A stretch of 64,000 nt of DNA from JANQPA01 sp964548175. Lineage in GTDB: Bacteria; Bacteroidota; Bacteroidia; Chitinophagales; Saprospiraceae. Location of the stretch: the NCBI GenBank assembly GCA_964548175.1, contig CAZJQS010000001.1, positions 186,001 to 250,000 on the forward strand. The letters are read 5' to 3'. Made by a program: the position numbers and the translations under genes. How positions within the stretch are numbered: position 1 is the stretch's first letter; each line of letters opens with the position of its first letter. The notes beneath the pieces were generated by a model. The model searched no databases. It had not been told where the DNA came from and saw nothing but the letters and a program-made list of their open reading frames with translations. Positions 1 to 8,409 of this stretch are shown piece by piece.

Positions 1-185
1 AAAAGCATAAAAGCTCAGAAGGTTGATTTTGTACACAATTCCATTTTAAATTGTGCGATTCCTTAACACTTTTTATTTGTATCTTACGGCTTCTTCCTGC
101 CGTCAAGGTGATTCCCCCTTTTGAATTGTTTAATGCTTTATTTGCTAACTAATTTATATTTTAGGCGAAGCCTAAAAATATTAAT
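1..185. other. Upstream leader region with small hairpin
   Basis: No gene is visible here. Positions 159-177 form a short hairpin, TTTTAGGC-GAA-GCCTAAAA, that ends 8 bases before the first start codon. It could belong to the 5' leader of the following gene or be the end of a transcript from outside the window. A convincing TAnnTTTG promoter was not found; TATTTG near position 74 lies 20 bases after a TTG but is two bases short of the consensus. Confidence 0.35.
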
Positions 186-1571
186 ATGTCAGAGAAAAAT
201 CCTATCAACAGAAGAACCTTCATTCAAACGACCGCCATGGCCGGAGCCGGCTTAGTGGTGCAAGCTCCGGAAGTGAAACACCTTAAAATGCAACGAAAAG
301 ATCCCAACTCCAAATTGAGACTGGCCTTTTTCGGAACCGGCCTAAGAGGTCAGAGCCATATTGATCTGGCTCTGCGCCGAGAGGACTGCGAAGTAGCTGC
401 TATCGCAGAAATAGACCCTGTGATGATAGCCAGAACGAAAAAGCTCTTCTCAGACCGGGGTCTGAACCTGCCTTCGGTCTACGATCAGGGAGAACGGGAC
501 TACCGGCGATTGCTGGAAAAAGAGGATGTCGACGCCGTGGTCATTTCCACACCATGGAAATGGCATACTGAAATGGCCGTCGCTGCTATGAACGCCGGCA
601 AATACTGTGGTGTTGAAGTTTGTGGGGCCTTTTCCCTCGAGGAGTGCTGGGAAATGGTGAGTACTCATGAAAGAACGGGGACCCACCTGTTTTTCCTGGA
701 AAATGTCTGTTACCGCCGGGACGTAATGGCCGTTTTGAATATGGTCCGCCAGGGGCTCTTTGGCGAACTTATTCACCTGGAGGGTGGCTACCAGCACGAT
801 CTTCGCGGAGTAAAATTCAACGACGGAATAACAGCTTACAACTCTGGCGTGGAGTTTGGAGAAAAAGCCTTCAGCGAAGCCAAATGGAGAACCTGGCACT
901 CCGTTCATCGCAACGGAGATCTTTATCCAACCCACGGCATAGGCCCGGTAGCTCAATACGTCAACATCAACAGAGGAAATCGTTTTCTGTACCTGACTTC
1001 CATGGCTACCAAATCTCGGGGATTAAATGAATATGTCGTTAACCATGAAAAAGGAGGCAAAGATCATCCCAACGCCAAAATCGAATTTAAGCTCGGAGAT
1101 AAAGTCACTACCATGATCAAAACGGCCAATGAAGAAACCATCGTCCTGCATCACGATACCAACCTACCACGACCCTATTCTCTCGGCTTCAGGGTGCAAG
1201 GCACAAAAGGACTATGGATGGACGTTAACGACTCCATTTATCTGGAGGGAACTTCGCCCAGCCACCAATGGGAAAAAGCAGAGGCTTTTTTGAAAAAATA
1301 CGACCATCCCCTCTGGAAAAAATACGAACAAAAAGCCGTTGGCGCCGGACATGGCGGAATGGACTATTTCTTATTCAACGCATTCGTAGAATCAGCCAAA
1401 CAAAACATCGCTCCCCCTTTCGATGTCTATGACGCTGCTACCTGGATGGCAATTACACCTTTGTCTGAAGAATCCATCAGCATGGGCGGCCAACCGATGC
1501 CGTTTCCTGATTTTACCAGAGGACGGTGGATGAAAAGGGAAAATACATTCGCACTCGATGATTCATTCTAA
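186..1571 (+). CDS. Gfo/Idh/MocA family protein, GH109-like, Tat-exported
   Basis: A 461-residue protein with a twin-arginine type leader (RRTFI at residues 9-13 and a short hydrophobic stretch), so it is probably exported and folded before transport. After the leader comes a Rossmann NAD-binding motif, GTGLRG at residues 50-55, followed by STPWKWH at 121-127 and an ENVCYRR segment near 172-178. These fit the exported branch of the Gfo/Idh/MocA fold that includes GH109 alpha-N-acetylgalactosaminidases, which hydrolyse glycosides by an NAD-dependent oxidation/reduction mechanism. Exact substrate is not visible. It is followed after 15 bases by a sugar nucleotidyltransferase and then a small-molecule kinase, which supports a role in releasing an amino sugar. 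A general secreted oxidoreductase remains possible. Confidence 0.8.
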   Translation: MSEKNPINRRTFIQTTAMAGAGLVVQAPEVKHLKMQRKDPNSKLRLAFFGTGLRGQSHIDLALRREDCEVAAIAEIDPVMIARTKKLFSDRGLNLPSVYDQGERDYRRLLEKEDVDAVVISTPWKWHTEMAVAAMNAGKYCGVEVCGAFSLEECWEMVSTHERTGTHLFFLENVCYRRDVMAVLNMVRQGLFGELIHLEGGYQHDLRGVKFNDGITAYNSGVEFGEKAFSEAKWRTWHSVHRNGDLYPTHGIGPVAQYVNINRGNRFLYLTSMATKSRGLNEYVVNHEKGGKDHPNAKIEFKLGDKVTTMIKTANEETIVLHHDTNLPRPYSLGFRVQGTKGLWMDVNDSIYLEGTSPSHQWEKAEAFLKKYDHPLWKKYEQKAVGAGHGGMDYFLFNAFVESAKQNIAPPFDVYDAATWMAITPLSEESISMGGQPMPFPDFTRGRWMKRENTFALDDSF

Positions 1572-1586
1572 AATAAAAAATTAATT

Positions 1587-2492
1587 ATGCAACCCACTTT
1601 ATTAATCCTGGCCGCCGGAATGGGCAGCCGCTATGGAGGACTGAAGCAAATTGACCCCGTAGGACCAAAAAAAGAAGCACTTATTGAATTTTCGATCTAT
1701 GACGCCATCAGAGCAGGTTTCGGAAAAGTCGTTTTCGTAATTCGACCGGATATAGAAGCTGTCTTTAAGGAAAAATTTTCCGATAAATTCCAGGATCAGA
1801 TCGAGGTAGCCTATGCCTTTCAGGAAGTCAATACGCCTATCGAAGGTGTTGATGATCTGCCGAACAGAGAAAAACCCTGGGGCACCGCCCATGCCGTTCT
1901 CGTTGCTCGCGATAAGATCGACGAACCTTTTGCTGTGATCAATGCCGATGACTACTACGGCATCCAGGCTTTTCAGATCATGGCCGATTTTCTCAGGGAA
2001 AAATGCAGCCCCGACCTGTATGCTATGGTCGGTTACCAATTGTCCAATACCTTGTCTGACCACGGATCAGTGAACAGAGGCGTTTGCGAAATGGACGAAA
2101 ACAACTACCTGACTAATGTCGTGGAGCGTCATAAGGTAAAACAGGAAGGCAATGTCGCAACTTACGAACATGAGGACGGCACAAAAGGGGAATTACCTCT
2201 GAATGCGCTGGTCTCTATGAATTTCTGGGGCTTCCATCCCAATATTTTTGAGATTCTCCGCCAGGACTTCATCGCTTTTGTTAAGGAAAATAAAGACCAG
2301 CCCAGAGCTGAATTCTATATTCCCCTGGTGGCTAACCGGTTGATCAAAGAGGATATCCTCAAAATAGAAGTATTACCAAGTAACGAACAGTGGTACGGCG
2401 TTACCTACCGAGAGGATAAACCCAGAGTAGAGGAGGCTTTTGAGCAGTTAGTGGAAAATGGGCATTATCCTAAACAAGGATTGTGGAAGTAA
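1587..2492 (+). CDS. Sugar-phosphate nucleotidyltransferase
   Basis: A 301-residue cytosolic enzyme of the nucleotidyltransferase (GT-A-like) fold. The N-terminus carries the nucleotide-binding signature LAAGMGSRYGGLKQ at about residues 7-20. PWGTAHAVL near residue 92 and INADDYYG near 112 are the base-binding and metal-binding segments of the family. Such enzymes condense NTP with a sugar 1-phosphate. The substrate cannot be read from the sequence. Its place between a GH109-like enzyme and an APH-fold kinase suggests it activates the sugar 1-phosphate made by the kinase; this is inference. Confidence 0.85.
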   Translation: MQPTLLILAAGMGSRYGGLKQIDPVGPKKEALIEFSIYDAIRAGFGKVVFVIRPDIEAVFKEKFSDKFQDQIEVAYAFQEVNTPIEGVDDLPNREKPWGTAHAVLVARDKIDEPFAVINADDYYGIQAFQIMADFLREKCSPDLYAMVGYQLSNTLSDHGSVNRGVCEMDENNYLTNVVERHKVKQEGNVATYEHEDGTKGELPLNALVSMNFWGFHPNIFEILRQDFIAFVKENKDQPRAEFYIPLVANRLIKEDILKIEVLPSNEQWYGVTYREDKPRVEEAFEQLVENGHYPKQGLWK

Positions 2493-2504
2493 AAAAATAA
2501 TCCT

Positions 2505-2600
2505 GGGGCTGTGTAAATAGTCCATTTTGCTCGTTTGCGTGGCAAATAAAATTGTTTAAACGGCGTAAATGAGTAAAATGACCTATTTACGCAGTCCTAA
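2505..2600. repeat. Imperfect inverted repeat, element A
   Basis: The left arm starts GGGCTGTGTAAATAGTCC at about 2510 and the right arm ends CCTATTTACGCAGTCC at about 2596. The arms, about 37 bases each, pair with few mismatches. The end sequence GGGCTGTGTAAA resembles the ends of the larger palindromes near 35.9 and 53.4 kb. It lies just after the nucleotidyltransferase stop codon. It covers an upstream ATG of the next gene at 2569, which argues that this ATG is not the start. Confidence 0.7.
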
Positions 2601-2613
2601 GGTGTTTTTTGTT

Positions 2614-3663
2614 ATGCAAAAAAACGATCCAACAGCATTCGACGCCCTTCGCCAATTTTTTCCTGACTTGTCCGATCCTTCAGGCCTGCGTCCTCTGGGG
2701 AAAGGAAATATCAATACGTCCTACTCCTTTTTCTTTGGCGGAAAAGATTTTCTTTTACAAAAGATCAATCCACTGGTTTTTTCCAAACCTGAACAGGTAA
2801 TAGCAAACATCCGGGTGGTTTATCATCATTTGTTGCAAAAAGCCCCTGAACTGGCCCTAATCGAACTGCTCCCTGCTCAAAATGGACAAATGTTTTGGAA
2901 GGATGAAGAAGGCGCCGTCTGGCGCTCATTTCCCAAAATTCCGCACAGCTATTCCGTTGATCACCCCTTCAACAAAGAAATAGCCTTTGATGGAGCTAGA
3001 ATGATCGGCCGCTTCTTAAATGCGCTGCAAGGGCTAAATGACAAACAATTTTACGATACTATTCCCGATTTTCATAACAGTCTGCTTCGATTCCAATACT
3101 TCAGAAAGGTAGTTCGCAAAAATAAGGCTTCCAGACTTCATAGTGTAAAAAAAGAGGTGACCTTTATCGAAGATCAGGCAACGGTTTTTCGAAAGATCGA
3201 CTCCGCTTCCCTGCCAAGGAGAATAGTGCACAACGACGCCAAAATGGATAACGTTTTATTCGATACCAGAACTCATAAGGCCCTCGGACTGATAGACTGG
3301 GATACCATCATGCCGGGAACGATACTCTCTGACTATGGCGATATGATGCGCACTCTGATGAACCCCGTCGCTGAAGATTCCGAGGAATTAGACCGCATCT
3401 CTATCGATCTGGAGTTTTTTAACTTCATCCACGAGGGCTTCCTCGAAATGACTGCCGATATGCTCGATCCTATAGAAAGACAACTCCTTCCGCTGGCGCC
3501 GTTGTGGATTACCCTGGAGCAAGCCATGCGCTTTTTGACAGACTATCTGGAGGGCGATGTTTACTACAAAATAAATTATGATGGCCACAACCTTGTAAGA
3601 GTTCAAAACCAGCTGCGCTTGTTCAAAAGCTTCCAGAATGTATTATCAGAATCTAATCCGTAA
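2614..3663 (+). CDS. APH-fold phosphotransferase (N-acetylhexosamine kinase-like)
   Basis: A 349-residue kinase of the aminoglycoside phosphotransferase/choline kinase fold. The catalytic loop HNDAKMDNVLF (residues 206-216) and the metal-binding IDWDTIMPG (from about 227) are intact. An in-frame ATG at 2569 would add 15 residues, but it lies within the right arm of an inverted repeat, so the ATG at 2614 is preferred. Cytosolic kinases of this fold include N-acetylhexosamine 1-kinases. The position after a nucleotidyltransferase and a GH109-like enzyme fits a route from free amino sugar to sugar 1-phosphate to nucleotide sugar. That role is inferred. The stop codon overlaps the end of the convergent LRR gene by 11 bases. 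Confidence 0.75.
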   Translation: MQKNDPTAFDALRQFFPDLSDPSGLRPLGKGNINTSYSFFFGGKDFLLQKINPLVFSKPEQVIANIRVVYHHLLQKAPELALIELLPAQNGQMFWKDEEGAVWRSFPKIPHSYSVDHPFNKEIAFDGARMIGRFLNALQGLNDKQFYDTIPDFHNSLLRFQYFRKVVRKNKASRLHSVKKEVTFIEDQATVFRKIDSASLPRRIVHNDAKMDNVLFDTRTHKALGLIDWDTIMPGTILSDYGDMMRTLMNPVAEDSEELDRISIDLEFFNFIHEGFLEMTADMLDPIERQLLPLAPLWITLEQAMRFLTDYLEGDVYYKINYDGHNLVRVQNQLRLFKSFQNVLSESNP

Positions 3664-5263
3664 GTATATTAGTACCCGCAGCTATTCGATTCCGGATCAT
3701 TATCCTGATACTGTCGGACAATTCGTTGCCTGTCAGGTCTATGAAAATCAGCGCTCCGGGAAGATTGTCCAATAGTTCTTCGCTAAAAGCGGATATTCGA
3801 TTGCTCTGAAGGTAAGCGCTTGAAAGCCTAACCAGTTGTCCAAAAGAAAGAGGAAGGCTTTCCATCTGATTATGATCCAGAAACAAATTTTTCAATGATT
3901 GTAGCTCACCAAAATTGTTAGGCAATTCTCTGAGTCGGTTATGACTTAAATGCAATATTTCCAGTTGTTGCATTTGGCTAAAGGAGGGAGGTAAAACGAC
4001 GATTAGATTGCTGTCTAAATCTAGTTCTTCCAGGGCGGGAAAATCGCCAAACTCTTCCGGCAGGCTGTTTATGGCATTCCTTCCTAAGATTAATTTTTCT
4101 AAAGCTTTTAGCTTAGTAAGCTCTGAAGGGATTTTTTTCAATTTGTTGTGACTCATGTCCAGCTCTGTAAGGCTATTCAGGTTGCCGATCGAAGAAGGCA
4201 GGGTATCTATGCGATTGTGTCTGGCATTCAATTTTCTCAGGGAATTTAGTTGTCCGAAAGAATCCGGTAGTTTTTCCAGTTCGTTGTGGCTGAGTTCCAA
4301 AAACTCCAGGGCGGTTAATCGACTTAAGGATGGAGGTAAGGAATCCAGATCATTGCCGTTAATGACCAGATCCCGGAGATTGGACAATTGTCCGATCGAC
4401 GGAGGGAGGGTGTTTAAGTGATTATTGTTGAGGTACAATTGTTCGAGGTTGACCAGTTGTCCGATGGTTTCAGGGATTGCATGCAACTGCCTTTCAGAAA
4501 GATCAAGTCGCAGGATGGTATTCAGCGGCCTGTCGTTAATGGCTTCCTGCCAGATGTTTTCGGCTTCTTTCAAACGCTGAATCAAGGCGGATGGCCTGGC
4601 GTTACTGTCTGAGATCTCGTCGGTCAACTGTTGGGTGCGATCCCATTGTCCGGCCTGAAAAAGCTGCTCTGCTTCCAACCCTTTCTGAGCGCGATCGATC
4701 CAGGAAGAAGTTAAAGCTGTATCCGCTAAAGGACTTAAAAAGCGAGCCAACGCAAAATCGTAAATGGCTTCCTGAAACTGAGAGGATTCAAATTTTTTAA
4801 TGCCTTCCTCAATAAAATATCCTCTGTCGTCCGCCCCAAAGGCCGTGCGCAACTGGGTCGCCTTCTGTGCATCCGCTTCGATCTGCTTTTTCTGAAAACT
4901 AATGGTACGGGCCTGAATGAAAAAGAAAATTGCCAGTAAAAACAATGCGCCGGCAATGAAATATATAGCGGTAAGCCGGGAGCGCAGACGCCTGTTGATG
5001 ATCCGCTCTTTTTCCTGCTGAGCTTCTACCTCCAAACGACTTCCTTCTACAAATTTTTTCAACGCTCCCTCCCGGGCCAGTACAGGAAAGTAATCCTCCC
5101 AGGCGACCAGCTCTTTCAGCCCGAGCAGGGAGCCGGTGCCTTTTTTGTAATCCTCCAACCGCTGATTCAAAGAGGCAGCCACCAGCTTGAGTTGCCGCTC
5201 TTCTTCCGGAAGACGCTCCCATACTTTCTTAGCAATGATATCGTGTGTGAATTCGATTTTCAT
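3653..5263 (-). CDS. Membrane-anchored leucine-rich-repeat protein (C-terminal half of a split STAND receptor)
   Basis: A 536-residue protein. Residues 1-95 start with KIEFTHDIIAKKVW, which resembles the segment that normally follows the winged-helix part of STAND NTPases, so this looks like the continuation of the gene just upstream. One transmembrane helix lies at about 97-118, followed by a charged, TPR-like helical region (about 120-245). From about 247 to 520 there are some eleven or twelve leucine-rich repeats of 23 residues with the pattern LxxLPxxhGxLxxLxxLxL. In this family the repeats act as the sensor or ligand-binding part. The start follows the upstream NTPase stop by 70 bases and is in another frame; both frames contain stops in the gap. 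It may be a separate subunit or a broken single gene. Confidence 0.75.
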   Translation of the reverse strand: MKIEFTHDIIAKKVWERLPEEERQLKLVAASLNQRLEDYKKGTGSLLGLKELVAWEDYFPVLAREGALKKFVEGSRLEVEAQQEKERIINRRLRSRLTAIYFIAGALFLLAIFFFIQARTISFQKKQIEADAQKATQLRTAFGADDRGYFIEEGIKKFESSQFQEAIYDFALARFLSPLADTALTSSWIDRAQKGLEAEQLFQAGQWDRTQQLTDEISDSNARPSALIQRLKEAENIWQEAINDRPLNTILRLDLSERQLHAIPETIGQLVNLEQLYLNNNHLNTLPPSIGQLSNLRDLVINGNDLDSLPPSLSRLTALEFLELSHNELEKLPDSFGQLNSLRKLNARHNRIDTLPSSIGNLNSLTELDMSHNKLKKIPSELTKLKALEKLILGRNAINSLPEEFGDFPALEELDLDSNLIVVLPPSFSQMQQLEILHLSHNRLRELPNNFGELQSLKNLFLDHNQMESLPLSFGQLVRLSSAYLQSNRISAFSEELLDNLPGALIFIDLTGNELSDSIRIMIRNRIAAGTNILTD

Positions 5264-5333
5264 AAAAAATGAATTGTTAGGAGGAAGGCGGCACTAGGTG
5301 AAAATATTGAAATTTGATCCGGCCGGCATCCTT

Positions 5334-6389
5334 CTAGTTTAGCTTCTTAATGATTCTCATCTGTTCAAAGGAGTCTAAGCAACTTTTTAACTGATCGTTG
5401 GTCAGGCCCAGTCGTTTGCGTACGTCTTCCAGTTCCTCCACATCGATCCGCTTTTTAGTTTGTTTATCAGAAACCAACTGCCCCAGTAGTTTTAGTCCGA
5501 TACCTTTTTTCCCGATCTGCTCTTCCAGTAAGGCCAGTTGATCATCCAGAAAATCCCCGATCACATCCTTGATCGCGCCGATCCGTTCCAGTAAGGCCGG
5601 ATGAATATGGACGGTTTCAGAGCCGTTTTCCTCAGCAGCCAGGCGATACAATCGATCGAGAAAAACCTGGAGGTAGGTAAGCTCCACCTGCTTATCGTCT
5701 ACTTTCAGTCTTTCCAGTATGCCGCTGGATAATTTTTCGATAGCTGAAACTCTGATCTTACCCATTTCTGCCAGTTTGAGCAAAGTCTTTTCAATTACTT
5801 GCCTGACCACTTCCGTACGCATTTTTTCCACCCGAAAGCGATACTCAAAAAGATTCGGTACGATCTGCTCAAAATCCCACAGATCAGCTATGAATTCTTC
5901 CCGCATGGAAATGATGATCTTCCCAGGAAATTTTTGCTTTAGAAAATCGCGGACGAACTGGAAAAAGCTTTGCTGTTCTTTTTCATCCCCAAGTACAAAC
6001 AGTTCTTCAAACTGATCAAAAATGAGATAAATGGGTTTAAAGGATTGGCGGTACAAAAACTCCGTCTGTTCGATCAAATTAGAAGGAATATCAGCTGCTT
6101 CAATACCGAGTTCGAGGATGGCTTCCCTTTGCAGGGCTTCCAGGCTTTTTAGCAGATTTTCTCCTCTTCTTACTGAAAGCGCATACCATCGGGTGTCCCG
6201 AAACTGGTTGGCCAATCCACACTGGATCAGGCTGGTCTTGCCGGTGCCGCTGCCGCCATACAGCAGGATCAGACGAGTGTTGAAGGTCAGATCGTATAAA
6301 GTGGTGGTCTCCTGCTCACGCCCGAAGAAGAGGTCTTTGTCTTCTTTTTCGTAAGCATCCAGGAATTTAAAAGGGCTTTCTTGGGTCAT
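5334..6389 (-). CDS. STAND-type NTPase (novel STAND family 1-like)
   Basis: A 351-residue ATPase. FKFLDAYEKEDKDLFFGRE at about residues 7-25 is the family's N-terminal signature. The Walker A loop is GGSGTGKTS (45-53) and the Walker B strand is YLIFDQFEEL (121-130). The rest is helical and resembles the sensor/winged-helix region. STAND NTPases are molecular switches that oligomerise after sensing a trigger and activate an effector domain. Here the effector is probably the CHAT protease encoded upstream, and the LRR protein downstream would be the sensor. The protein ends abruptly after RIIKKLN, where related single-chain proteins continue into their C-terminal repeats. The upstream intergenic space is almost filled by a long palindrome. 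Confidence 0.8.
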   Translation of the reverse strand: MTQESPFKFLDAYEKEDKDLFFGREQETTTLYDLTFNTRLILLYGGSGTGKTSLIQCGLANQFRDTRWYALSVRRGENLLKSLEALQREAILELGIEAADIPSNLIEQTEFLYRQSFKPIYLIFDQFEELFVLGDEKEQQSFFQFVRDFLKQKFPGKIIISMREEFIADLWDFEQIVPNLFEYRFRVEKMRTEVVRQVIEKTLLKLAEMGKIRVSAIEKLSSGILERLKVDDKQVELTYLQVFLDRLYRLAAEENGSETVHIHPALLERIGAIKDVIGDFLDDQLALLEEQIGKKGIGLKLLGQLVSDKQTKKRIDVEELEDVRKRLGLTNDQLKSCLDSFEQMRIIKKLN

Positions 6390-6404
6390 AAGTAAATAAT
6401 CAAT

Positions 6405-6587
6405 TTTAAGCAGGGTGAAGCTGTCTCAAAAGCATCCTACAGGTTTTCGCAGCCTAATAAATTTCTTTTTTAGCGGTATTTTAAGAGAAAAAATAAAATT
6501 TTTTCTCTTAAAATACCGCTAAAAAAATATCTTATTAGCTGTGAAAAAAGGCCGTAGGTCTTTTGAGACAGCTTCAACCTGCTTAAA
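6405..6587. repeat. 183-bp palindrome, element B
   Basis: The arms begin TTTAAGCAGGGTGAAGCTG at 6405 and end with the near-complement at 6587. The inner core is a near-perfect hairpin around TTTTTAGCGGTATTTTAAGAG (6472-6530). The element fills nearly all of the space between the CHAT gene stop and the STAND gene start. A closely similar element lies at 31047-31215 with its flanking arms in inverted orientation. It could terminate or attenuate transcription between the two genes, or be a non-autonomous mobile repeat. No open reading frame is inside. Confidence 0.9.
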
Positions 6588-6596
6588 TCACTATAA

Positions 6597-8357
6597 TTAA
6601 ATATCTTCTTTTAACCAGTCAAATTGTTGAAAAAGGCTTTCCAGCTTTCGATATTGTCTTTTGTCATATTGGCGGCGGACCCGGAATTGGTTTTCAAAGG
6701 TCTCTGCCTGCTCAAAGAGGATATCTTCCCCGTCCCAGGCTTTATAAAAATACAGCTTCGGCAGCTCACTTTTCAGTCGGTACGCATTTTCGTCGATCAG
6801 AAAGGGCGACAAGTTAAGATAGCTGCTCGACTCATATATGTCTTTTACGATCAGCACCGACTGGTTGTTGATGTACTCGTGGCGCTGCAGCGGCTCATCG
6901 TCCATGATCACATAATCGTGGCCGCGGAGGATGGATTTTTGATGGATGAAGGAGGCCTCCGGCGCCCGGTGAGGACTTTCCAGTTCGACGTCTTTGATCG
7001 TGACGAGCTGGTATTTGCACATGAATCCACAGGCGGAAAGGAGCAAGCCCAGTTTTTCTTCTGCTTCCAGACACAGGTCCTCTACTTCTTCGGTGCGGAT
7101 GTTCTGAGCAAGTAAGCGAGTGCGGAGCTCCTGTTCCAAAAAGCGATAGGCAGTATAGTACTCGTCGGCTTTAAGCAAGCTTTCTTTTAGTTTTTCCAGC
7201 TCTTCCATATAAGAAGGCTGCTGGTTTTCGTCGAAAATGCGTTTGATGGTGCCTGTGAGCCAAAAGAAATCGTAAGTCTGAGCTGCTGTGGGATCCATAC
7301 TCAGAAAGGTCCGGATGTCTTCTTTGTACTCTTCCCGGATATAGAATGGGTTTTCATTTTTTTTATTTACATAGACTTCCTGCCACAGATCGCTGATGGA
7401 AATGGCGGCTATGAGCCGAGCCAGGGTCAGATAGGCTTCATTCAATTCTTTTAATCGCCGGCGTCCCTGCGTTTTCCCTTCCATGGTGAACAGATCCCGA
7501 ATTTGGGTGGAAAGAATAGAGGGAAGATAATCGAGCATCATGTTTTGCAATTGATTCAAAACAGAGCCGGATGGACGCCGCTGATAGCGAGACCAGTAAT
7601 CTTTAAACAGCAATTCATATTCACTCATTCCTTCAAAGGCCTTTTCCACCAGGACCTTATTGATGTCTTGAGACAGCAGCTCAACCTCAGCATGGTAATC
7701 CGGATTTTTGGGCTCAGGAATAGGATGAGGTACGACCCAATCGGCTTTTTTTTCTTCAGGCGTATACAACCCCCAGGGGAATTCGCCGGCTTCCTCTTTG
7801 GGAGCAGCCTTTCTTCCGGCTCTTTTTTGGATGTCCAGTTGTGGATGGTCGTTTTCCAAAAAGCCTTTGGCAGAAGCAAAGGATTCTTCCAGGGTTTTGC
7901 CTCCCCTTAGAGCATCATAAAACTGAGTGGCGAAATGCAGGGCTTTTTCATCGCCTATGGGAGCGGAGGTGGCCAGTACATTTTTTACGCCTGCTTCTTG
8001 TAGGGTCTCGAGTTGTCCCTTATTAGCACAGCCGTTGAGAAAAACCAGCTCCAGGTTTTTCTGCTGGCCGATAAGAGTGGCCAGGCTCCCGGCCCGGGCC
8101 TCTTTGTCATCCAGTTCCAGAAAGTCATCTCCGGAATGCCCGCCATAATGAAAAAGCGCAATCCGGTTATGATAGCGGTTAAATTCCTTGAATATCTGGG
8201 AAAAAGTAGAATAGCCCATGAATCGGCATTCGACCTTACCCTGATCTTCCAGGGGAGCAAGTAAGTTGCGGAGGCGTTCCTCTTCTTTACTCAGAGACGA
8301 CAAATCCCGCCTGGGATCGGCAAATGCAAACAGGAAAATGGGTTTCTTTGGATGCAT
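6597..8357 (-). CDS. CHAT-domain caspase-like protease
   Basis: A 586-residue protein. The N-terminal 180 residues form a CHAT (caspase HetF-associated with TPRs) domain: the catalytic His is His74 in FHYGGHSG and the catalytic Cys is Cys110 in VFLNGCANKG. The sequence between 200 and 586 is mostly helical and charged and has no family that I recognise; it may recognise a partner or a substrate. CHAT peptidases are effectors in several bacterial conflict and cell-death systems (for example the gRAMP/Craspase-associated TPR-CHAT protein). The neighbours downstream on the same strand are a STAND NTPase and an LRR membrane protein, giving an effector-switch-sensor order. The gene starts 52 bases after the stop of the upstream AsmA-like gene. 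Confidence 0.85.
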   Translation of the reverse strand: MHPKKPIFLFAFADPRRDLSSLSKEEERLRNLLAPLEDQGKVECRFMGYSTFSQIFKEFNRYHNRIALFHYGGHSGDDFLELDDKEARAGSLATLIGQQKNLELVFLNGCANKGQLETLQEAGVKNVLATSAPIGDEKALHFATQFYDALRGGKTLEESFASAKGFLENDHPQLDIQKRAGRKAAPKEEAGEFPWGLYTPEEKKADWVVPHPIPEPKNPDYHAEVELLSQDINKVLVEKAFEGMSEYELLFKDYWSRYQRRPSGSVLNQLQNMMLDYLPSILSTQIRDLFTMEGKTQGRRRLKELNEAYLTLARLIAAISISDLWQEVYVNKKNENPFYIREEYKEDIRTFLSMDPTAAQTYDFFWLTGTIKRIFDENQQPSYMEELEKLKESLLKADEYYTAYRFLEQELRTRLLAQNIRTEEVEDLCLEAEEKLGLLLSACGFMCKYQLVTIKDVELESPHRAPEASFIHQKSILRGHDYVIMDDEPLQRHEYINNQSVLIVKDIYESSSYLNLSPFLIDENAYRLKSELPKLYFYKAWDGEDILFEQAETFENQFRVRRQYDKRQYRKLESLFQQFDWLKEDI

Positions 8358-8409
8358 TGGGTGTATTTTAAATTCAATCCCTTAATATACGAATAAACAT
8401 GGATCATTT

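Noticed and set aside
450..956. A 168-codon minus-strand reading frame inside the GH109-like gene
   Set aside because: It is a shadow of the plus-strand gene, with no recognisable motif.
2569..2613. The ATG at 2569 as start of the APH-fold kinase
   Set aside because: It lies in the right arm of an inverted repeat; the extra residues have no family match.
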